Shown in pieces: positions 9,497-17,337 of a DNA stretch of 64,000 nt (the first letter of the stretch is position 1; every line of letters starts with the position of its first letter). Both the position numbers and the translations under genes were made by a program. The DNA is from Nocardia fluminea. GTDB taxonomy: Bacteria; Actinomycetota; Actinomycetes; Mycobacteriales; Mycobacteriaceae. The notes under the pieces are model-generated. The model made no database searches and was not told the DNA's origin. It saw nothing but the letters and a program-made list of their open reading frames with translations. The DNA lies in assembly GCF_002846365.1 (NCBI RefSeq), contig NZ_PJMW01000002.1, positions 1,116,001-1,180,000 on the forward strand, read 5' to 3'.

Positions 9497-10348
9497 CTAT
9501 CCCGAGAGGTGGAAGTTGCCGGAGGTGCCGTAGATGGCCAGCGAGATCAGCAGCGTCACAGTGACGACAGCGATCAGCGACGAGCGCACCGCGTTGCCGA
9601 CCGCGATGCCGACGCCGACCGGACCACCCGCGGCGTGGAAACCGTAGTAGGTGTGGATGAGCATCACGGCCAGTGCCATCACGATCGCCTGCGCGAACGA
9701 CCACAGGATGTCGCTCGGGATGAGGAAGGTCGAGAAGTAGTGGTCGTAGACACCTGCCGACTGCCCGTAGATCACGACGGTCGCGAACCGGCTGGCGATG
9801 AAGGAGGCGATCACCGCGAGTGCGTAGAGCGGCACGATCGCGATCATGCCGGCCAGCACCCTGGTGCCGACCAGGAACGGAATCGGCCGGATCGCCATCG
9901 ATTCCAGCGCGTCGATCTCCTCGGCCACGCGCATCGCGCCCAGCTGCGCCGTCGCGCCTGCGCCGATGGTGGCGGCAAGTCCGATGCCGGAGATCACCGG
10001 TGCCGCGATTCGCACATTGATGAGGGCGGCGAAGAAGCCGGTCAGCGCCTCGACACCGATATTGCCGAGGGAGCTGTAGCCCTGCACCGCGATGGTGCCG
10101 CCCGCCATCAGAGTCAGGAAGCCGACGATCACCACGGTGCCGCCGATCACGGCCAAAGCACCGCTGCCCATGCTGATCTCGGCGATGAGGCGAATGGTCT
10201 CGGTGCGGTAGTGCACCAGCGCGCGCGGCACCGAGCCGAGCGCTTTGACGTAGAAGATCGCCTGATCTCCCAGGGAATCCACCGATTTCGACATGCGATC
10301 GAAACGGCGGACCGTGCGCGGAAACTTGCTGCGAACTATGAATGCCAC
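9497..10348 (-). CDS. yrbE4B: MlaE/YrbE-family permease YrbE4B
   Basis: 283 residues, GTG start four bases after the yrbE4A stop. An integral membrane permease of the MlaE family with about six hydrophobic segments. The conserved cytoplasmic loop is seen in MRVAEEIDALESMAIRPI, the EExDAL-type coupling motif that contacts the ATPase (MceG/MlaF-like). With YrbE4A it forms the inner-membrane channel of the Mce4 importer. No ATPase gene lies beside the operon; in mycobacteria the shared MceG ATPase is encoded elsewhere, and the same is expected here. Confidence 0.92.
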   Translation of the reverse strand: MAFIVRSKFPRTVRRFDRMSKSVDSLGDQAIFYVKALGSVPRALVHYRTETIRLIAEISMGSGALAVIGGTVVIVGFLTLMAGGTIAVQGYSSLGNIGVEALTGFFAALINVRIAAPVISGIGLAATIGAGATAQLGAMRVAEEIDALESMAIRPIPFLVGTRVLAGMIAIVPLYALAVIASFIASRFATVVIYGQSAGVYDHYFSTFLIPSDILWSFAQAIVMALAVMLIHTYYGFHAAGGPVGVGIAVGNAVRSSLIAVVTVTLLISLAIYGTSGNFHLSG

Positions 10349-10352
10349 GTGG

Positions 10353-11117
10353 TCACCGCACCGTGAATTTCAGGCCGATCGCGGTGACAACGACATTCAC
10401 CACGAACAGCGCCATGAACGCGAATACCACTGTTTGGTTCACCGCGTCGCCGACGCTCTTGGGTCCGCCTTTGACCTGGAGCCCGAGATAACACGCGACC
10501 ATTCCGGCGATCAGGCCGAACAGGCCCGCCTTGATTTCGGAGATGATCAGCTCGGACAGATTCGTCAGCAGTGGAATCCCGTTGACGAACGCGCCGGGGT
10601 TCACGCCCTGGAGGAAGACCGAGAACACGAAGCCGCCGGCGATACCGATGGTGCACACCAGGCTGTTGAGCATCAGTGCCACGAACATCGAGGCGAACAC
10701 GCGCGGCACGACCAACCGGCTGATCGGGTCGATGCCGAGCACCTTCATCGCGTCGATCTCTTCGCGAATCGTGCGTGCGCCCAGGTCAGCGCAGATCGCG
10801 GTGGCGCCGGCGCCGGCGACGATCAGCACCGTGACGATCGGGCCGACCTGGGTGACGGCGCCGAACGCGGCGGCCGCGCCACTGAGGTCGGCGGCGCCGA
10901 TCTCGCGCAGCAGGATGTTGAGCGTGAAGACCACCAGCACCGTGAACGGGATGGCGACCAACAGTGTGGGCACGATCGAGACGCGAGCCACGAACCAGGC
11001 CTGGTCGATGAATTCGCGCCATTGGAATGGCTTGCGGACGGTGGCACGCGCCACTTCCGCACCGAGTTCGAAGAAACCGCCGACCGCCCGCAACGGGACA
11101 GCAAGGAGGTTGTTCAT
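10353..11117 (-). CDS. yrbE4A: MlaE/YrbE-family permease YrbE4A
   Basis: 254 residues, first gene of the mce4 operon. MlaE-type permease with about six membrane segments and the coupling-loop motif TIREEIDAMKVLGIDPI. ATG 11117 has a near-perfect AGGAGG ribosome site eight bases upstream. The promoter region carries a KstR-like box at 11205-11218, which puts the whole import operon under the sterol repressor KstR. Pairs with YrbE4B in the inner membrane. Equivalent to Rv3501c by position and neighbours. Confidence 0.92.
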   Translation of the reverse strand: MNNLLAVPLRAVGGFFELGAEVARATVRKPFQWREFIDQAWFVARVSIVPTLLVAIPFTVLVVFTLNILLREIGAADLSGAAAAFGAVTQVGPIVTVLIVAGAGATAICADLGARTIREEIDAMKVLGIDPISRLVVPRVFASMFVALMLNSLVCTIGIAGGFVFSVFLQGVNPGAFVNGIPLLTNLSELIISEIKAGLFGLIAGMVACYLGLQVKGGPKSVGDAVNQTVVFAFMALFVVNVVVTAIGLKFTVR

Positions 11118-11442
11118 TCCGAATCCTCCTCTTTCGACGGGCGGACCGATGTGTCCGCGTACCCGTACTTCACCGCCACCCCGATCTGAAGACTGCCCAA
11201 AGACTAGAACATGTTCCTACTAATGTCTGCCGATTTCGTAGACTCAGAGCAGGACTTTTTCTGGTAAAACGCTGTCAAAACTGAAACGGATACTTATTCA
11301 ATTCGGCGACCTTCCTGTGAGGCGGCACACACCCCGACGGTCATGTCTACCAATACCTGGACTGGTGATCAACACGACAGGCGTGACAAATCCGGCGGGG
11401 TATGCGGTGAGCCAACATCGGGCAAACCGCGAACTGGAGCGC
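11118..11442. other. Intergenic region: mce4 promoter
   Basis: The 325 bp hold the mce4 promoter on the minus strand, with the KstR box at 11205-11218 and an AT-richer stretch at about 11219-11300. I see no gene, tRNA or convincing terminator hairpin in the rest. Because the box separates hsd4A from yrbE4A, the two probably have separate promoters although both read left. Confidence 0.6.
11205..11218. promoter_or_regulatory. KstR-like operator upstream of yrbE4A
   Basis: TAGAACATGTTCCT fits the KstR consensus TNNAACNNGTTNNA at all core positions and differs only at the last base. It sits 88 bp upstream of the yrbE4A start, as expected for KstR control of the import operon. Confidence 0.8.
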
Positions 11443-12345
11443 TCAGCCCAGATCGCGGAGGTCGCGCGCCGAAAAGGTGTGATCCGCGGGGCGCTCTGCG
11501 AAGTAGCCACCGAGGGTGGCGGCGAGATCGGCCTCGGACCATTCGGCACCGGCGGCATCGAAGCGCTGCTCGACCGTCGGCGCCGCCATCAGCGCCACCA
11601 TCGGTCCATAGACGACGAAGATCTGACCGTTCACCGCGTCGGCGGCGGGCGAGGCGAGGTAGGCCACGAGCTTGGCCACGTGCTCGGGCGCCAATGGATC
11701 GACCCCGCCGGCAGGCGCGTCGGCGAAAACCGCCTCCGTCATCGCGGTCCTGGCCCGTGGGCAGATCGCGTTGGCGCGCACCCCGTACCTGGACAGCACG
11801 CGCGAGGCGGTGAGCGTGAGAGCGGTGATACCGGCCTTGGCCGCACCGTAGTTCGCCTGACCTTCCGGCCCGAGCAGGCCCGCCTCCGAGGAGGTGTTGA
11901 CCAGCCGGCCGTAGACCGGCTCACCCGCGGCCTTGGACGCCGCGCGCCAGTAGGCGGCCGCGTTGCGGGTGAGCAGGAAGTGTCCGCGCAGATGTACCGC
12001 GATCACCGCGTCCCAGTCCTCGTCGGACATGTTGAACAGCATGCGGTCGCGAGTGATGCCCGCGTTGTTGACGACGATGTCGAGCCCGCCGAGCGATTCC
12101 TGCGCGGTCGAGACGAGCGCGTCGGCCGTCGAACGCTCGGCGATGGAGCCGCCGACGAATTCCGCCTTGCCACCGAGCTCGCGGATGGCGGCGATGGTCT
12201 CGGCCGCCGCGTCCTCGGTCAGGTCATTGACGACCACTGCCGCACCGGCCGACGCCAGCGCGAGAGCTTCGGCCCTGCCGAGCCCGGCGCCCGCACCGGT
12301 CACGATCGCGACCCGGCCCTCCAATGAAATCTGCGTCACACTCAT
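11443..12345 (-). CDS. hsd4A: Hsd4A-type short-chain dehydrogenase (sterol side-chain beta-oxidation)
   Basis: About 300 residues. Classical SDR: TGAGAGLGRAE cofactor loop (residues about 15-25), NNAG, and a YxxxK active site in NYGAAKAG. It matches Rv3502c (Hsd4A) by size and neighbours. The known family role is NAD-dependent oxidation of 3-hydroxyacyl-CoA steroid side-chain intermediates, with 17-beta-hydroxysteroid activity also reported. The frame is open 12 codons further upstream, but those codons cover the KstR box at 12357-12370, so ATG 12345 (MSVTQISLEGR) is chosen. The upstream fdxD gene ends 43 bp before, yet the box implies a promoter of its own. Confidence 0.87.
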   Translation of the reverse strand: MSVTQISLEGRVAIVTGAGAGLGRAEALALASAGAAVVVNDLTEDAAAETIAAIRELGGKAEFVGGSIAERSTADALVSTAQESLGGLDIVVNNAGITRDRMLFNMSDEDWDAVIAVHLRGHFLLTRNAAAYWRAASKAAGEPVYGRLVNTSSEAGLLGPEGQANYGAAKAGITALTLTASRVLSRYGVRANAICPRARTAMTEAVFADAPAGGVDPLAPEHVAKLVAYLASPAADAVNGQIFVVYGPMVALMAAPTVEQRFDAAGAEWSEADLAATLGGYFAERPADHTFSARDLRDLG

Positions 12346-12356
12346 TCGGCCGACTC

Positions 12357-12370
12357 TAGAACGTGTTCCA
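12357..12370. promoter_or_regulatory. KstR operator upstream of hsd4A
   Basis: TAGAACGTGTTCCA matches TNNAACNNGTTNNA exactly. It lies between fdxD (ending at 12389) and hsd4A, with its inner edge 12 bp from the hsd4A ATG, implying a leaderless or very short-leader transcript. Confidence 0.88.
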
Positions 12371-12388
12371 CCATCCGACAAGAGCGGA

Positions 12389-12577
12389 TCACGCCAACCT
12401 CAGCGCGGCCTTGGGGCACTGCGCCACGGCTTCCTCCGCGTCGGCGAGGCGATCGGGCGCGACATCACCCTCGGCGACGGTCAACATGTCGTCGTCGTCG
12501 AGTTCGAACATGTCAGGGGCGATTCCTACACAGACGCCGTTCGCTTCGCACCGGTCGAAATCGACGATGATCTTCAT
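12389..12577 (-). CDS. fdxD: Small ferredoxin FdxD
   Basis: 62 residues from ATG 12577 (MKIIVDFDRCEANGVC). Cys10, Cys16 and Cys54 are present in a C-x5-C ... C-P pattern, the layout of the small 3Fe-4S-type actinobacterial ferredoxins. The position that is Cys in 4Fe-4S relatives is Asn13. It matches Rv3503c. Likely role: electron donor for a sterol-pathway oxygenase such as a cytochrome P450; the true partner is unknown. The open frame extends to 12661, but the extra 28 residues would run towards the KstR box and do not resemble the family. It is divergent from fadE26. Confidence 0.88.
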   Translation of the reverse strand: MKIIVDFDRCEANGVCVGIAPDMFELDDDDMLTVAEGDVAPDRLADAEEAVAQCPKAALRLA

Positions 12578-12664
12578 GAGAACTTCCTTCCACGCGGTCT
12601 TCGCGACACTAACCCAGACAGCCCCGTCCCCGAAGCGGAACAGGGGACTGATCACTCTCAATAC

Positions 12665-12678
12665 TGGAACATGTTCCA
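12665..12678. promoter_or_regulatory. KstR operator between fdxD and fadE26
   Basis: TGGAACATGTTCCA is an exact match to the KstR consensus and sits inside an 18-bp perfect palindrome (12663-12680). It lies in the divergent promoter region and probably represses both fdxD (minus) and fadE26-fadE27 (plus). Confidence 0.9.
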
Positions 12679-12764
12679 GTTCATATGCAATGATCGGTTT
12701 CGGCGGGGCTCATCCCCTGCGCCCCGCCACCCCGCCCTTTCAGCTCGACACCGAGGTAGGAAGC

Positions 12765-13958
12765 ATGCGCGTCGCGTATACGCCGCAGCAGGAAGAATTG
12801 CGCGCCGAGCTGCGCGAATATTTCGCGAAGCTGATGACGCCGGAACGCCGCGCCGCGCTGAGCATGACGACCGGTGAGTACGGCTCCGGCAACGTCTACC
12901 GCGAGGTCGTGCGCGAGATGGGCCGCGACGGCTGGCTCACGCTGAGCTGGCCCAAGGAGTACGGCGGCCAGGACCGCACCACGATGGATCAGCTGATCTT
13001 CGTCGAGGAAGCGGCCATCGCGGGCGCGCCCGTCCCCTTCCTGACGCTCAATTCCGTGGCGCCGACGATCATGCAGTACGGCACCGAGGAGCAGAAGAAG
13101 TTCTTCCTGCCCAAGATCGCCTCCGGTGAGCTGCACTTCGCCATCGGCTACTCCGAGCCGGGCGCCGGTACCGACCTGGCCTCGCTGCGGACCACCGCGG
13201 TGCGCGACGGCGACGACTTCGTCATCAACGGCCAGAAGATGTGGACCAGCCTCATCGCCTACGCCGACTACGTCTGGCTGGCCGTGCGCACCGATCCCAC
13301 TGCCAAGAAGCACAAGGGCATCACGATGCTCATCGTGCCGACCGACGTGGACGGGTTCTCCTGGACCCCGGTCCACACCATGGCCGGACCCGACACCAGC
13401 GCCACCTACTACCAGGACGTGCGGGTTCCCGTCTCGTCGGTGGTCGGTCCGGAGAACGGCGGCTGGTCGCTGATCACCAATCAGCTCAACCACGAACGCG
13501 TCGCGCTCACCTCGGCAGGCCCGTTGGCGCTGGCGGTCGCGCAGACCGTCGAGTGGGCCAGGGAGACGACCCTGCCCAACGGCAAGCGCGTGATCGACCA
13601 GGAATGGGCCCGGCTCAACCTGGCCCGGGTGCACGCCAAGGTCGAATACCTCAAGCTGCTGAACTGGGAGATCGCCAGCCGCGCCGATCAGGGCGGCGAG
13701 GCCGCGCCGAAGCCGTGGGACGCCTCCGCCTGCAAGGTCTACGGCACCGAACTCTCCACCGAGGCCTACCGGCTGCTGATGGAAGTCGTCGGTCCCCACG
13801 CGTACCTGCGCCAGGACTCCCCCGGCGCCGCCCTGCTCGGCCGGCTCGAGCGGATGCACCGCGCCGCGCTGATCCTCACCTTCGGCGGCGGCACCAACGA
13901 GGTCCAGCGCGACATCATCGCCATGACCGCCCTGCGCCAGCCCGCGTCCGCCCGCTGA
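12765..13958 (+). CDS. fadE26: Acyl-CoA dehydrogenase FadE26 (ChsE4 type)
   Basis: About 397 residues from ATG 12765 (MRVAYTPQQEELRAEL). An acyl-CoA dehydrogenase with the FAD-binding signature SEPGAGTDLASLRTTA (about 130-145) and the C-terminal GGGTNEVQRDIIA motif. In M. tuberculosis FadE26 and FadE27 form an alpha2beta2 enzyme (ChsE4-ChsE5) that dehydrogenates steroid side-chain CoA thioesters; fadE27 follows here after 22 bp, so the pair is preserved. The KstR palindrome lies 86 bp upstream. A longer in-frame reading back to 12363 overlaps fdxD antisense and is not used. Confidence 0.92.
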   Translation: MRVAYTPQQEELRAELREYFAKLMTPERRAALSMTTGEYGSGNVYREVVREMGRDGWLTLSWPKEYGGQDRTTMDQLIFVEEAAIAGAPVPFLTLNSVAPTIMQYGTEEQKKFFLPKIASGELHFAIGYSEPGAGTDLASLRTTAVRDGDDFVINGQKMWTSLIAYADYVWLAVRTDPTAKKHKGITMLIVPTDVDGFSWTPVHTMAGPDTSATYYQDVRVPVSSVVGPENGGWSLITNQLNHERVALTSAGPLALAVAQTVEWARETTLPNGKRVIDQEWARLNLARVHAKVEYLKLLNWEIASRADQGGEAAPKPWDASACKVYGTELSTEAYRLLMEVVGPHAYLRQDSPGAALLGRLERMHRAALILTFGGGTNEVQRDIIAMTALRQPASAR

Positions 13959-13980
13959 TCCCGAAAGCCGGTATCTCCCC

Positions 13981-15078
13981 ATGGATTTCACTCCCACCGA
14001 AGCCCAGACCGATCTCGCCCGGCTGACCGGCGAGATCTGCGCGAAGCTGGTCACCGCCGATCGGCTGCGCGAACTCGACACCGCGGGCCGCTTCGACGAA
14101 CAGCTCTGGAAGTCGCTCGCCGAGACCGGTGTGCTGGCCGCCGCGCTGCCGGAAGCGCTGGGCGGCAGCGATTTCGGCATGCTCGAACAGTCCGCGATCC
14201 TGCGTGAACTCGGCCGCGTCGTCGCCGCGGTGCCCTACCTGTGGTCGATCGTGCTCAGTGCGGGCGCGCTGGCGAAGTTCGGCGATGCCGACCAGCAGCA
14301 GCTGGCGGCGCGGGCGGGCGCGGGCGAGATCGTGCTCACCGCCGCACTGGCCGAGGAGTTGCGCGCCACCACCGACGCGCCGGGGATCGTCGCCGAGGCC
14401 GCCGGTGCCGCGTGGACCCTCACCGGCACCGCGACCACCGTGCCCTTCGCCGACCGCGCCGAACGAATCCTGGTGCCCGCCATCACCTCCACCGGGGTCG
14501 GCGTGTTCGTGATCGATCCGGAGCACGCTTCGGTCACCCGCACCGCTCAGCAGATCGTCGACCTGAGCCCCGAGTTCGCCGTCGACCTCGCCGCCACGCC
14601 GGCCGAACTGCTCGGCAGCATCGAGGCGGGCGCCGACATCCTCACCTGGCTGCGCGAACACGCCTGGCTCGGCCTGTCGGCCCTGCAACTGGGCACCCTG
14701 GAGCGCGCGCTCGAGCTGACCGCCGAGCACACCCGCACCCGCGAACAGTTCGGCAAGCCCATCGGCTCCTTCCAGTCGGTCGCCCAGCGGCTGTCCGACG
14801 CCTACATCGACATCGGCGGCCTGCGCCTGACGGTCACCCAGGGCGCCTGGCGCCTGTCGGAGGACCTGCCCGCCGCGGAGGCCATCCACATCGCCAAGTT
14901 CTGGGCGGCCGAAGCGGGCCACAAGGTCGCCCACACCGTCGTCCACGTGCACGGCGGCCTCGGCATCGACCGCGACCACATCACCCACAACTACTTCACC
15001 GCCGCCAAGCACAACGAATTCGCCCTCGGCGGCGCGACCCCGCACCTGCTCGCCTTGGGCGCGGAGCTGGCGAGCTAG
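13981..15078 (+). CDS. fadE27: Acyl-CoA dehydrogenase FadE27 (ChsE5 type)
   Basis: 365 residues. Acyl-CoA dehydrogenase fold, shorter than FadE26 and without the SEPGAGT-type N-terminal FAD motif. It keeps the C-terminal REQFGKPIGSFQ segment and a VHVHGGLGIDRDH motif near the end. This is the usual asymmetric partner of FadE26 in the actinobacterial heterotetrameric steroid ACADs, where the single FAD site is shared between subunits. Cotranscribed with fadE26. A strong hairpin follows at 15095-15132. Confidence 0.92.
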   Translation: MDFTPTEAQTDLARLTGEICAKLVTADRLRELDTAGRFDEQLWKSLAETGVLAAALPEALGGSDFGMLEQSAILRELGRVVAAVPYLWSIVLSAGALAKFGDADQQQLAARAGAGEIVLTAALAEELRATTDAPGIVAEAAGAAWTLTGTATTVPFADRAERILVPAITSTGVGVFVIDPEHASVTRTAQQIVDLSPEFAVDLAATPAELLGSIEAGADILTWLREHAWLGLSALQLGTLERALELTAEHTRTREQFGKPIGSFQSVAQRLSDAYIDIGGLRLTVTQGAWRLSEDLPAAEAIHIAKFWAAEAGHKVAHTVVHVHGGLGIDRDHITHNYFTAAKHNEFALGGATPHLLALGAELAS

Positions 15079-15094
15079 CTTCTTGCGGTTCACT

Positions 15095-15132
15095 GGCGCT
15101 CGTACTCACAATGCTCCGTGAGTACGAGCGCC
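15095..15132. terminator. Hairpin terminator between fadE27 and doc toxin
   Basis: A 15-bp perfect stem (15095-15109 with 15118-15132) and 8-nt loop lie between convergent genes. There is no T-run. It likely terminates in both directions. Confidence 0.75.
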
Positions 15133-15139
15133 GCCTTGT

Positions 15140-15511
15140 CTAACGGGCGAAGCGAACAAGTTCCTTGGCGATGACAGGCACCTCGAGATTGCCCTGGCAA
15201 ACTTCGAGGACAAAAACTTCGGCACGGTCGATATCCAACGTGTCGCCCAGCGGGAACCCGTTGACGTGCAAAAACACCCACGTCGCGTACCAAGCAAGCC
15301 GCTTGTTGCCGTCAACCAGACCATGGTTGCGCGCGAGCGATTCCATCAGCGCGGCCGCCTTCTGCCAGATGTCGACATACGCGTCTTGCCCGAAGACGCT
15401 GGACTGCGGCCGAGCCAATGCCGAATCCAGCAAACCGTAGTCGCGAACATCCGGGGTGCCGAGCTGCTCGGCGAGGCTCAGCAGCTCTGACAATGTCAGG
15501 TATTGGGTCAC
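15140..15511 (-). CDS. Doc/Fic-family toxin
   Basis: 123 residues, a death-on-curing type protein of the Fic superfamily. The catalytic loop reads NHGLVDGNKRLAW (about residues 61-73), with the His and the GNKR anion-binding segment intact. The expected biochemistry of the family is transfer of AMP or phosphate to a host protein (Doc phosphorylates EF-Tu). The start overlaps the antitoxin stop (15508-15511), the usual toxin-antitoxin order. It has no relation to sterol genes. A second, divergent Doc pair lies 1.6 kb away. Confidence 0.88.
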   Translation of the reverse strand: MTQYLTLSELLSLAEQLGTPDVRDYGLLDSALARPQSSVFGQDAYVDIWQKAAALMESLARNHGLVDGNKRLAWYATWVFLHVNGFPLGDTLDIDRAEVFVLEVCQGNLEVPVIAKELVRFAR

Positions 15512-15705
15512 GCAAGCCTCCGGTTCAGCTCTTCGCTGACCCGGAGGACATGTTCAGCAGCCTCGTTGAACAGCCGCGAACGCTCGTTGATCGCCGCAAC
15601 GACCGCATCGTGCGCAAACTGCTGCATGCTCCGCCCTTCGGTCTCCGCACGCTGCCGTAGCGCGTCAAGTTCTTCGTCCGTGAATCGCACGTTGAGACCA
15701 GCCAT
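15508..15705 (-). CDS. Antitoxin of the doc toxin pair (ribbon-helix-helix like)
   Basis: 65 residues from ATG 15705 (MAGLNVRFTDEELDALRQ). The short beta strand followed by two helices (NVRFTDEELDALRQRAETEGRSMQQFAHDAV) looks like a ribbon-helix-helix DNA-binding antitoxin, not the Phd/YefM type of the neighbouring pair. The C-terminal part (about 40-65) would neutralise the toxin. An inverted repeat at 15714-15731 lies just upstream and is the likely autoregulatory operator. The frame extends to 15732 but would swallow that operator. Confidence 0.8.
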   Translation of the reverse strand: MAGLNVRFTDEELDALRQRAETEGRSMQQFAHDAVVAAINERSRLFNEAAEHVLRVSEELNRRLA

Positions 15706-15713
15706 GACTGCAA

Positions 15714-15731
15714 TGGTACCGGACGGTACCA
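15714..15731. promoter_or_regulatory. Inverted repeat, likely antitoxin operator
   Basis: TGGTACC, four bases, GGTACCA: a perfect 7-bp inverted repeat nine bases upstream of the antitoxin ATG. Placement suits autorepression by the antitoxin; binding is inferred. Confidence 0.5.
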
Positions 15732-15816
15732 CCCTCTACCAGCAACTATCGGCGGATGGCTGAGCATCAGCTATATCAGTCGTTGCCGAGCGAGTCCAAG
15801 ACCTCCATGCTGGTCG

Positions 15817-15840
15817 ACAAGCGTTGGCAAACAAGCGTTG
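15817..15840. promoter_or_regulatory. Direct repeat upstream of the monooxygenase
   Basis: ACAAGCGTTG occurs twice at 14-bp spacing (15817-15826 and 15831-15840), 14 bp before the monooxygenase start. Each copy contains CAA-N3-TTG. It may be an operator, but no regulator gene is adjacent. Confidence 0.35.
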
Positions 15841-15853
15841 ACCAGGAGTCGAA

Positions 15854-17032
15854 ATGGCCGCCACCTCACTGCCCGAAGCCACTTCCGTCGTCATCGTCGG
15901 CGCGGGGCCCGCGGGGCTCACCGCCGCGATCGTGCTCGCCGAAGCCGGTGTCGACCATGTGCTCATCGACCGACTCGGCGCGGGCGCCAATACTTCCCGG
16001 GCCGCGGTGGTGCACGCCAGGACGCTCGAGGTGCTCGACGAACTCGGCATCGCGAGCGCACTCGTCGAACGCGGAATCGAGGTGCCTACCTTCAAGCTGC
16101 ACGACGGCGCGAAGACGTTGGCCACCATCGAATTCGGCGATCTGCCCACCGCGTTCCCTTACACGCTGATGGTGCCGCAGGACGTCACCGAGCAGGTGCT
16201 CCTCGACCGGCTGCACGAGCTGGGCGGCAGGGTGCACCGGCCACTCACCGTCACCCGGGTCACCGACGAGAACAGCGGCGTGACAGTCGAATACACCGAT
16301 GAGCACGATCGGACAGGCACGATCAGCGCCGACTATGTCATCGGCGCCGACGGCATGCACAGCGTCGTGCGCGAGCAGGTGGGCATCGGCTTCACCGGCG
16401 AGACCTACCCGGCCTCGTTCATCCTGGCCGACGTCCGCATGAGCTGGCCGACGCCTCGCACCGAGGTCTCCCTGCACCTCTCCCCCGAAGGCGTCACCGT
16501 CGTCGCCCCACTCCCCGACGACGCGGGCGACCGCTACCGAGTGGTGGCCACGGTCGACGAAGCCCCCGAACACCCCACGCTCGACGATGTCCAGACACTG
16601 CTGAACGCACGCGGCCCTGTGGGCGACATCCGAGTGGACGAGGTCCTGTGGAGCTCGCGCTTCCGCGTCCACCACCGGGTGGCCGACCGCTACCGCGCGG
16701 GCCACGTCCTCCTGGCGGGCGACGCCGCCCACGTCCACAGCCCGGCGGGCGGCCAGGGCATGAACACCGGCATCCAGGACGCCGCCCTGCTCGCCACCCT
16801 CCTGGCGAAAAGGACGGCAGGCGAGCCGGATTCGATACTCGACACCTACGAGACCATCCGCAGGCCGATCGCCCTCGATGTCGTCGCCTTCACCGACCGC
16901 ATGACCGAGATGGCAACCCTCCAGTCCGCTCCGATCCGCGCCGCACGCAACACCGCCTTGCGCATCCTCAGCCGCATCCCCGCTGTACGCAACAAGCTGG
17001 CCTATCAACTGTCCGAACTCGGCAACCGCTGA
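15854..17032 (+). CDS. FAD-dependent aromatic-ring-type monooxygenase
   Basis: 392 residues. Group A flavoprotein monooxygenase (PHBH/PheA/TfdB-like). It has an N-terminal dinucleotide site GAGPAGLTAA (about 16-25), a DG-type motif in YVIGADGMHSVVREQ and the second FAD motif GDAAHVHSPAGGQGMNTG (about 285-302). The thioredoxin-like C-terminal domain of full-length phenol hydroxylases is missing, so it resembles the shorter family members acting on phenolic or polyketide-like substrates. The substrate is unknown. ATG 15854 has an AGGAG site. It lies between two Doc toxin-antitoxin modules, has no KstR box, and is probably not part of sterol breakdown. Confidence 0.82.
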   Translation: MAATSLPEATSVVIVGAGPAGLTAAIVLAEAGVDHVLIDRLGAGANTSRAAVVHARTLEVLDELGIASALVERGIEVPTFKLHDGAKTLATIEFGDLPTAFPYTLMVPQDVTEQVLLDRLHELGGRVHRPLTVTRVTDENSGVTVEYTDEHDRTGTISADYVIGADGMHSVVREQVGIGFTGETYPASFILADVRMSWPTPRTEVSLHLSPEGVTVVAPLPDDAGDRYRVVATVDEAPEHPTLDDVQTLLNARGPVGDIRVDEVLWSSRFRVHHRVADRYRAGHVLLAGDAAHVHSPAGGQGMNTGIQDAALLATLLAKRTAGEPDSILDTYETIRRPIALDVVAFTDRMTEMATLQSAPIRAARNTALRILSRIPAVRNKLAYQLSELGNR

Positions 17033-17046
17033 CGGCCCAGCCCATC

Positions 17047-17082
17047 GCTTTGCCGACAGTTCGTACAAACTGTCGGCAAAGC
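17047..17082. promoter_or_regulatory. Perfect inverted repeat, likely phd-doc operator
   Basis: 15-bp perfect arms (17047-17061 and 17068-17082) around a 6-bp spacer end 15 bp before the antitoxin start. Position and symmetry fit an autoregulatory operator of a Phd-type antitoxin. It could also act as a terminator hairpin for the monooxygenase 15 bp upstream. Confidence 0.6.
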
Positions 17083-17097
17083 TGCACGATTCAGGAT

Positions 17098-17337
17098 ATG
17101 ACTGCAGTTCCCACACCCGAGCACTGGGAGCTCCCGGTAAGCGAAGCCAGGGAGCGTCTCGCCGAAGTTATCGCGGCTGCCGAGGGTGGCACCGTCGTGC
17201 ACTTGACCCGCCATGGCCGCCGCGTGGCAGCCGTGGTGCCGGATTCGATGGCGGAAACCGCAGACAGCCAAGTCCGCGCACTGTCGCGACAATTCGCCGA
17301 GCGTCACAGGAGCCTGCTCGACAGGCTCGCCGAGTGA
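17098..17337 (+). CDS. Phd/YefM-type antitoxin
   Basis: 79 residues. The N-terminal ELPVSEARERLAEVIAAAEGGTVVHLTRHGRRVAAVVP is the typical Phd/YefM DNA-binding fold (SxAR...L...V......V.lTrhGr.vAvvvp). The C-terminal helical tail would wrap the toxin. The stop overlaps the doc GTG as GTGA, so the two are coupled. The inverted repeat at 17047-17082 is the probable operator. Confidence 0.87.
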   Translation: MTAVPTPEHWELPVSEARERLAEVIAAAEGGTVVHLTRHGRRVAAVVPDSMAETADSQVRALSRQFAERHRSLLDRLAE

